The notes below the pieces were generated by a model, which did no database searches, was not told where the DNA came from, and saw only the letters and a list, made by a program, of their open reading frames with translations. A stretch of DNA of 64,000 nucleotides from Caproicibacter sp046707225 (lineage in GTDB: Bacteria; Bacillota; Clostridia; Oscillospirales; Acutalibacteraceae): NCBI RefSeq assembly GCF_046707225.1, contig NZ_JBJKOP010000051.1, positions 79,022-143,021 on the forward strand. Direction: 5' to 3'. Positions within the stretch are counted from its first letter, which is position 1. Every line of letters begins with the position of its first letter. The position numbers were made by a program, and so were the translations under genes. Shown piece after piece: positions 59,734-64,000 of this stretch.

Positions 59734-59979
59734 TCATTTTATGCACTTGTGCGCTGTGATAATCGTATCACTTTGAGCATTTACTGTTATTTTGCAGTTA
59801 TCCACAGAAACATACCAATTCTTACCTTTTCGTTCGATAAGCGAGTTAGTTTTCGTAATCATATCACAGCAATATTTAACAACATCAGAAACATCGATTT
59901 GAAGATTTCTTTTTATTCTGTCAGCGCCCATTTCCGTTGTATGTAATTTATCTAAATGCAGGAGTAATTCATTGTCCAT
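59734..59979 (-). CDS. DUF3781 family protein
   Basis: 81 residues from ATG 59979; an ATG 30 bases upstream is also possible and neither has a strong RBS. Seen: LHTTEMGADRIKRNLQID, VVKYCCDMITKTNSLIERKGKNWYVSVDNCKITVNAQSDTIITAHK, the whole DUF3781 pattern. Function unknown; commonly found in accessory regions of Firmicutes. Confidence 0.8.
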   Translation of the reverse strand: MDNELLLHLDKLHTTEMGADRIKRNLQIDVSDVVKYCCDMITKTNSLIERKGKNWYVSVDNCKITVNAQSDTIITAHKCIK

Positions 59980-60088
59980 TTCTCTATCCCGACTTTCTGT
60001 TATATACAAAATGGGCGACAGATTTTTCTGTCGCTCCAGATTATCGAAGAACTCATCCGGCGCATTAAGAAAGGGGCGATCCCGCCAC

Positions 60089-60589
60089 CTACAGCACGCC
60101 CTTAGATCTTAAGTATTTCCTTAATGTAGCAATATGCATTGGATAAAATTGATTTTCCCTATTTTTTAGCTTTTCGCCCAATTCCGATAGAGAGATCCAT
60201 TTTAAATTTTGAGTTTCATTAGTCGTTTTTAATAAAGTTCCTTCCGCTTTACATATGAAGACATGAACCATTATTGGATAATAACCCTTTATATTTTGTG
60301 AGCAACTAAATGGTGTATAGTTTAATACCCGATAGCCGTTTGCTTCATAAATGGTCGATTCTGCTTCTCCTGCTATTTCAGTTACATCAAGGCCCGTTTC
60401 TTCTTTGATCTCTCTTCTCAAGCAATTATAAACATTTTCGTATTCTCTTATTTTTCCGGCAGGGATTTCAATCATACCTTTTTCCAATGGTGCATCATCC
60501 TTGCATCTTTCTTGTATTAAAATGTGAGGAACCTGATCAATCGTTCGTTCTATTATTCCGCCAACACCTGGTTTTGAAAACTGTTCCAC
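60089..60589 (-). CDS. NUDIX hydrolase
   Basis: 166 residues. Seen: GKIREYENVYNCLRREIKEETGLDV, the Nudix box (REIKEETGL with metal-binding glutamates), preceded by EIPAG. Resembles ADP-ribose pyrophosphatase-type NUDIX enzymes. It hydrolyses a nucleoside diphosphate linked to another group; substrate unknown. Confidence 0.92.
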   Translation of the reverse strand: MEQFSKPGVGGIIERTIDQVPHILIQERCKDDAPLEKGMIEIPAGKIREYENVYNCLRREIKEETGLDVTEIAGEAESTIYEANGYRVLNYTPFSCSQNIKGYYPIMVHVFICKAEGTLLKTTNETQNLKWISLSELGEKLKNRENQFYPMHIATLRKYLRSKGVL

Positions 60590-60770
60590 CTAAATTTCGC
60601 CCCATTTCTTTACTGCTTTTTATTCATTGTATATTGTTCGATGGTATCCACATGATGTGGGTCCTAGAAGTTACAACTTAAACCTCGCATATTGGATTAA
60701 TAAACAAAGCACTAAACCGCTGACGCGGTGGTTTGGATTGGGATAGATGCTGCGTTTTCAAGAACCTGCT

Positions 60771-60800
60771 ACGATTGCGGCAGGTTTTCTCTTCTTTCGG
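60771..60800 (+). terminator. Terminator-like hairpin upstream of the recombinase remnant
   Basis: ACCTGC and GCAGGT, spaced by about 10 bases, are followed by TTTCTCTTCTTT. A second small stem (ACCGC-TGAC-GCGGT) lies near 60715-60730. Both may be remains of an element end. Confidence 0.4.
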
Positions 60801-60836
60801 TACAATGGAATCATCACTTTCAAGGAAGATGGTTTC

Positions 60837-61094
60837 ATGACCAATGAAAAAGTATACCTGCGTGCCTATGACGAAATCAAACTGCAAGGGTTTTCGCCAC
60901 ATACGGTGAAAGAATACCTCGGAAAACTGACGGCTTTTCTCCGATTTTTTGATAACCGTCCCATCGATTCCATGGGAGAGGAGGAAATCCGTGAGTTTCT
61001 GCTTCATCAGCTGGATGCTGGAAAGTCCTCCAGCACAGTGAATCTCTACAACAGCCTGCATTTCATCTTCGGCACCGTTTTAGGAAAAAGCTGA
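60837..61094 (+). pseudogene. Tyrosine recombinase N-terminal (SAM-like) remnant, frameshifted
   Basis: 85 residues from ATG 60837 (AAGGAAG upstream). Seen: FSPHTVKEYLGKLTAFLRFFDNRP and EIREFLLHQLDAGKSSSTVNLYNSLHFIFGTVLGKS, the core-binding domain of integrase/XerC proteins. The frame then hits TGA at 61092; shifting by one base (CTGAACTATCG from 61091) gives LNYRH, the usual continuation, before another stop. The catalytic domain is missing. The only plus-strand gene in the island and likely the trace of its acquisition. Confidence 0.7.
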
Positions 61095-61215
61095 ACTATC
61101 GACATCACAGATAGGTTTTTCGAGCGTAAGATGTGTCCCTCCCACTAAATATTAATCCTCATAAATTTTTGACCTAAAACGTCGGTCGGAAATGATCCCC
61201 TGTGAAATAACCGTC

Positions 61216-61800
61216 CTATTTTTTTGACATGACAATCTTGAACACAATCATATGAATGACAAGAGAAAATACGCAACTGCAAATCCACCATGTAGCTACA
61301 TCAGAAAGGCCGTTGGTAGAAATGAAATAAGCAGCGTAGATTGACAAAGAAAACTGCACAAGCGACATTACCAAGCCCGGATTCCATTTCATCAACTTAA
61401 TGCCCTGATAGATATGAGTTGAACAATTCATAATACTAAAAATAATAATAAAAAGTCCAAAACCAATATTGAAGCAGGCTGCAATGCCAAAGATCAAGAA
61501 AGCAATCCATACTAATACTATATTAATCCAAAATATCTTAATATCGGTTATTCTTTCTTCACCGAGAGGCAGATTAAAGACCTGCTCATTCATAAATTTT
61601 TTGAATCCGCCGGGCCAATAATGTTCCTCCGTTTGATGGAACAAGTAAAGAGGAATGTTACAGAGCGCCCAGAAAACCGGCTGATCCCATCTGCTGAAAA
61701 CAAATAAGCCTATTGTTGCAATAATACCTATAAAAGGGCACAATCTTGCCCAAGCCTGATTTGCCGCAAATCGCTTAATCATACTAATTGATTCCCTCAT
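61216..61800 (-). CDS. HXXEE domain membrane protein
   Basis: 194 residues with about five or six hydrophobic spans. Seen: NIPLYLFHQTEEHYWPGGFKKFMNEQVF, containing the family's HxxEE motif (HQTEE) near the second span. HXXEE proteins are of unknown function. AT-rich, typical of the island. Confidence 0.82.
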   Translation of the reverse strand: MRESISMIKRFAANQAWARLCPFIGIIATIGLFVFSRWDQPVFWALCNIPLYLFHQTEEHYWPGGFKKFMNEQVFNLPLGEERITDIKIFWINIVLVWIAFLIFGIAACFNIGFGLFIIIFSIMNCSTHIYQGIKLMKWNPGLVMSLVQFSLSIYAAYFISTNGLSDVATWWICSCVFSLVIHMIVFKIVMSKK

Positions 61801-61865
61801 CGTCCAAAGGACTTAAATCCATATCAGTGAAAAAGCGGGAAATAAGACTGAGCGCCGTGTTCCGA

Positions 61866-63350
61866 TCAAGCATCCGATCTGGAGAAAGCGTTCTTCATCT
61901 GGCTGCTCAATTCAAAGAGGACTTTGTCCAATGTCTCAGCGGTCTCTTTTTTCAACATTTCGGCAATTTCCTGATTAGCCTGTTCCCGAAGAACTGCCCG
62001 TCTTGCAATATCACTTTCCCGCCGGAGCTTCTCATCATACTGGCTGATCAGCGCATGCCCATTGGACTGTACAGCAAGCTGATACCGCTCAATATGAAAT
62101 ACTGACTTCCCGTAAGACGCATCCGCCATTGCGGCGATCATGCGGCTGGACCAGTAGAAATTATCGGTTGAAATTTCCTTTGTTGTATTGGCAAGATATT
62201 CCGGTGTTGCGGATACATTGGCATAAAAAGGTACCAGTACATTAAAGGCGTTGGATGCAAATGCGATCCACTCCACCGCACGGAACTCTTCCGGGATGTC
62301 CTGGCGCATCTGGATCAAAGCCATAAAATCGTTTCGGTTGATGCCGATTGGGCGGAAGACACCTTTTATCGTTGGATCGCCATGTCCCTCATAAGGATCA
62401 TACGGCGTTCCCTGATAATGAGAGGACAACACATATTTTACATCCTCTGGAGTGATCTTCTTCTCCGGCACCATGCACCAGGGCAAATCATCGGAACGCG
62501 GCTTGAAATTCGCATCCGGACCGTCCCATGCTTTGGTGTGCGGGTTAAAATACCGCAACATGTACCAGGCGCGCGGCGTATTGTAAACATGATCCGCGTC
62601 ATTGTGACTTCCAAAAGCGTCTCTCGGATTAAAGTCTCCGTTCAGCGACAAGTCCAAATGGTTCTTCTCAATGAACTCCTTCATGTCATCTGAACACATA
62701 TAGTTTTTCTTTTCAGTAAGTGCATCCTCCAGATCAAACCGGTCAAGTCCCAGCTGATTCGGCATCACGACATAAACATCATCCGGCACCTTTCTGGCGA
62801 TCCAGTGATGGCCGCCAATGGTCTCCAGCCACCAGATTTCATTGACATCCTGAAAGGCAATACCATTCATTTCGTAGGTACCGTACTTTTCCAGAAGGCC
62901 ACCCAGCCTCTCAACCCCTTCGCGGGCACTGTGAATATAAGGAAGTACAATCGAAACGATATCCTCCTCGCCGATGCCGCCGGCAATTTCATGTTGACCG
63001 TCCTGCGCCGGATGATACTCTACCAGCGGGTCCGCTCCCAGCACTCTCGGATTGGAAGTAATGGTTTCCGTGGCTGTCATGCCTACATTTGCCTCATTTA
63101 CTCCGCTGGCGGCCCAAATGCCCTCGCCTTCTACAGCATTCGGTACTGCCGTAAAACGCATGGGATTTTTGGGCAGTTCGATTGCCACATGGGAAAGCAC
63201 TGATTTGTAAGCAGCCGATTGGTCTCCGGGATGGATCGTTACGAATTTTTTAGCGGTAAAATGACCGGAACCGGAATCATCGTTTCGTGCGATCATGGTA
63301 GAACCGTCATAGGATGCTCTTTTCCCAACCAGAATTGTTGTACAAGCCAT
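61866..63350 (-). CDS. pepD: C69 family dipeptidase
   Basis: 494 residues. Seen: MACTTILVGKRASYDGSTMIARNDDSG, where Cys3 is the expected Ntn nucleophile (exposed after removal of Met-Ala), then EGEGIWAASGVNEANVGMTATETI, WWLETIGGHHWIARKVPDD, and MVPEKKITPEDVKYVLSSHYQGTPYDPY, all typical of lactobacillal PepD/PepDA. Cytosolic dipeptide hydrolase. RBS GGGCGAGGAAA before ATG 63350; a small stem (AGCCC/GGGGCT) and a TATAAT-like site lie upstream. Confidence 0.94.
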   Translation of the reverse strand: MACTTILVGKRASYDGSTMIARNDDSGSGHFTAKKFVTIHPGDQSAAYKSVLSHVAIELPKNPMRFTAVPNAVEGEGIWAASGVNEANVGMTATETITSNPRVLGADPLVEYHPAQDGQHEIAGGIGEEDIVSIVLPYIHSAREGVERLGGLLEKYGTYEMNGIAFQDVNEIWWLETIGGHHWIARKVPDDVYVVMPNQLGLDRFDLEDALTEKKNYMCSDDMKEFIEKNHLDLSLNGDFNPRDAFGSHNDADHVYNTPRAWYMLRYFNPHTKAWDGPDANFKPRSDDLPWCMVPEKKITPEDVKYVLSSHYQGTPYDPYEGHGDPTIKGVFRPIGINRNDFMALIQMRQDIPEEFRAVEWIAFASNAFNVLVPFYANVSATPEYLANTTKEISTDNFYWSSRMIAAMADASYGKSVFHIERYQLAVQSNGHALISQYDEKLRRESDIARRAVLREQANQEIAEMLKKETAETLDKVLFELSSQMKNAFSRSDA

Positions 63351-63403
63351 AAAGATTTCCTCGCCCTTATAAAGTAGTAGTATTTAGAGCCCCTCTCCAA
63401 GGG

Positions 63404-63601
63404 CTATATTAACCTACCATAAAAATCCAGCAGCTTAGGAATATTCTTGCACTCTAATATCACTGTTTTTAATTCCAACATTTTCTCATCTTCTTTTCTC
63501 TCCAATTTATTAATTATAGGATCGTAATATTGCAGAATATCATAAACATTAAAGTTCTCCCGTTTATTAATATTTAATAACTGGCGTTCGCATTGTATAA
63601 A
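63404..63601 (-). pseudogene. Open frame without start codon, possible gene remnant
   Basis: The minus-strand frame reads about 65 residues with protein-like composition (CERQLLNINKRENFNVYDIL; YYDPIINKLERKEDEK; LECKNIPKLLDFYGRLI) from just after an upstream stop to TAG at 63404-63406. No ATG precedes the conserved-looking part; the only ATG is halfway. I do not recognise it. It may be the 3' end of a lost gene, or chance in AT-rich DNA. Confidence 0.3.
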
Positions 63602-63606
63602 TCATC

Positions 63607-63953
63607 AGTCCTGGTCCCCTTCTCAGAGCGTACACATTATATGAAGTTCAAAGGGGAGAGGGTCAACACAGTATCCGTTCCCATATATTTCCTACATTCT
63701 CCATAGTTCTCCTGCCTTTTAAATAGCTGATATTCGTATCGTAATTGAAATCATTATATAACAAAGCGAACTTTTTGCAAACTTTTTATGTTGATCAAAA
63801 AGCAAAAGGCTAGAACTTTTGCAATTGCTTCCTGTAAAAAAACATTATTGCAATCGTCCCACCCATGATAGAAATGGAGCGGTATCATAGAAGTGCAGAG
63901 GTCAAACACCCAAAATGTGATAGAATTAAGGAAAGAATGATGGGGTGTTTGAA
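63607..63953. other. AT-rich intergenic region before the IS element
   Basis: I see no gene. A possible minus-strand promoter (TTGACC, 19-base spacer, TATAAT near 63640-63666) could serve pepD. The left end of the insertion sequence probably begins near 63894 (TGCAGAGGTCAAACACCC). Confidence 0.5.
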
Positions 63954-64000
63954 ATGCGCAAATATGATAAGGAATTTAAAGAAGAAGCAGTCAAACTGTC
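63954..64000 (+). mobile_element. IS3-family transposase OrfA, 5' end only
   Basis: ATG 63954 starts MRKYDKEFKEEAVKLS and runs off the window. (R/K)xYxxEFKxEAVKL is the characteristic start of the IS3/IS150-type OrfA helix-turn-helix. The rest of the element lies outside. Confidence 0.75.

Noticed and set aside
60678..61061. 127-codon minus-strand frame
   Set aside because: It is antisense to the recombinase core-binding domain, whose plus-strand translation matches a known family.
52123..61094. Integron-like cassette array, suggested by many same-strand single genes
   Set aside because: No attC-like imperfect palindromes recur between genes and the recombinase remnant is not an IntI; gene-by-gene capture fits better.
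63351..63660. Possible T-box or riboswitch in the pepD leader
   Set aside because: A stem AGCCC/GGGGCT is present, but no T-box consensus (TGGNACCGCG-like) or specifier-loop pattern is seen.
1..64000. rRNA, tRNA, CRISPR arrays, phage structural genes
   Set aside because: I looked for tRNA cloverleaf ends, rRNA landmarks and regularly spaced repeats and saw none; prophage genes are also absent.

Overview
The window looks like a chromosomal segment of a Gram-positive, low-oxygen Clostridia-type bacterium, probably of the Oscillospiraceae (Ruminococcaceae) kind. The grounds are strong GGAGG-type ribosome binding sites, a glmS ribozyme, paired YetF (DUF421) proteins, a mannitol PTS with an MtlR activator, an [FeFe]-hydrogenase-like protein and a Ku homologue. 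Positions 1 to about 52,000 are GC-rich (estimated mid-50s percent by eye). From about 52,100 to the right edge the DNA is visibly more AT-rich and carries small single-gene cargo. I saw no rRNA, tRNA or CRISPR array.

Layout. 1-10,945 (all minus): a peptide-type ABC importer (lipoprotein, two ATPases, two permeases) followed by two AbgB-like M20 amidohydrolases, an aminotransferase and a third M20 enzyme. Together they suggest uptake and deacylation of N-acyl or aminobenzoyl amino acids. 11,412-16,023 (plus): a MarR regulator and a two-gene ABC exporter. 16,433-18,400 (minus): gamma-glutamyltransferase with a small PII-like protein. 18,598-20,248 (plus): nitroreductase, phosphoglycerate mutase and a small HMA-like protein. 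Then come a DEAD-box helicase (minus), an M24 peptidase (plus) and an [FeFe]-hydrogenase-like protein (minus). 24,793-28,698 (plus): an ATPase / secreted repeat protein / FtsX-type permease triad.

28,771-33,398 (minus): class I aldolase, Ku, a 20-cysteine copper-storage-like protein, a YgaP-like membrane protein and a YetF-DUF4363-YetF block. 33,502-33,657 is a MITE-like element with a diverged relative at 16,035-16,127. 33,621-40,969 (minus): a complete mannitol system, mtlA-mtlR-mtlF-mtlD, with its own ptsH and ptsI. 41,215-43,276 (plus): glmS under a glmS ribozyme. 43,954-48,487 (plus): a lipid kinase, a PAP2 phosphatase, and a Tet(M)/EF-G-like GTPase fused to a YacP/Rae1-like NYN nuclease domain, which is the most striking protein here. 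48,613-51,880 (minus): a DUF3160 lipoprotein and an FG-GAP-like membrane protein.

52,123-63,350 is an accessory island with almost every gene on the minus strand: metallo-hydrolase, two VOC proteins, GIY-YIG, glycosyltransferase, ABM, nitrilase, methyltransferase, DinB-like, GNAT, DUF3781, NUDIX, HXXEE and C69 dipeptidase. It contains a frameshifted tyrosine-recombinase remnant and ends at the start of an IS3-type transposase. Several genes (20,000, ku, the metallo-hydrolase) have their Shine-Dalgarno sequence inside a perfect inverted repeat. The identifications come from reading translations and motifs by eye; no database search was run.
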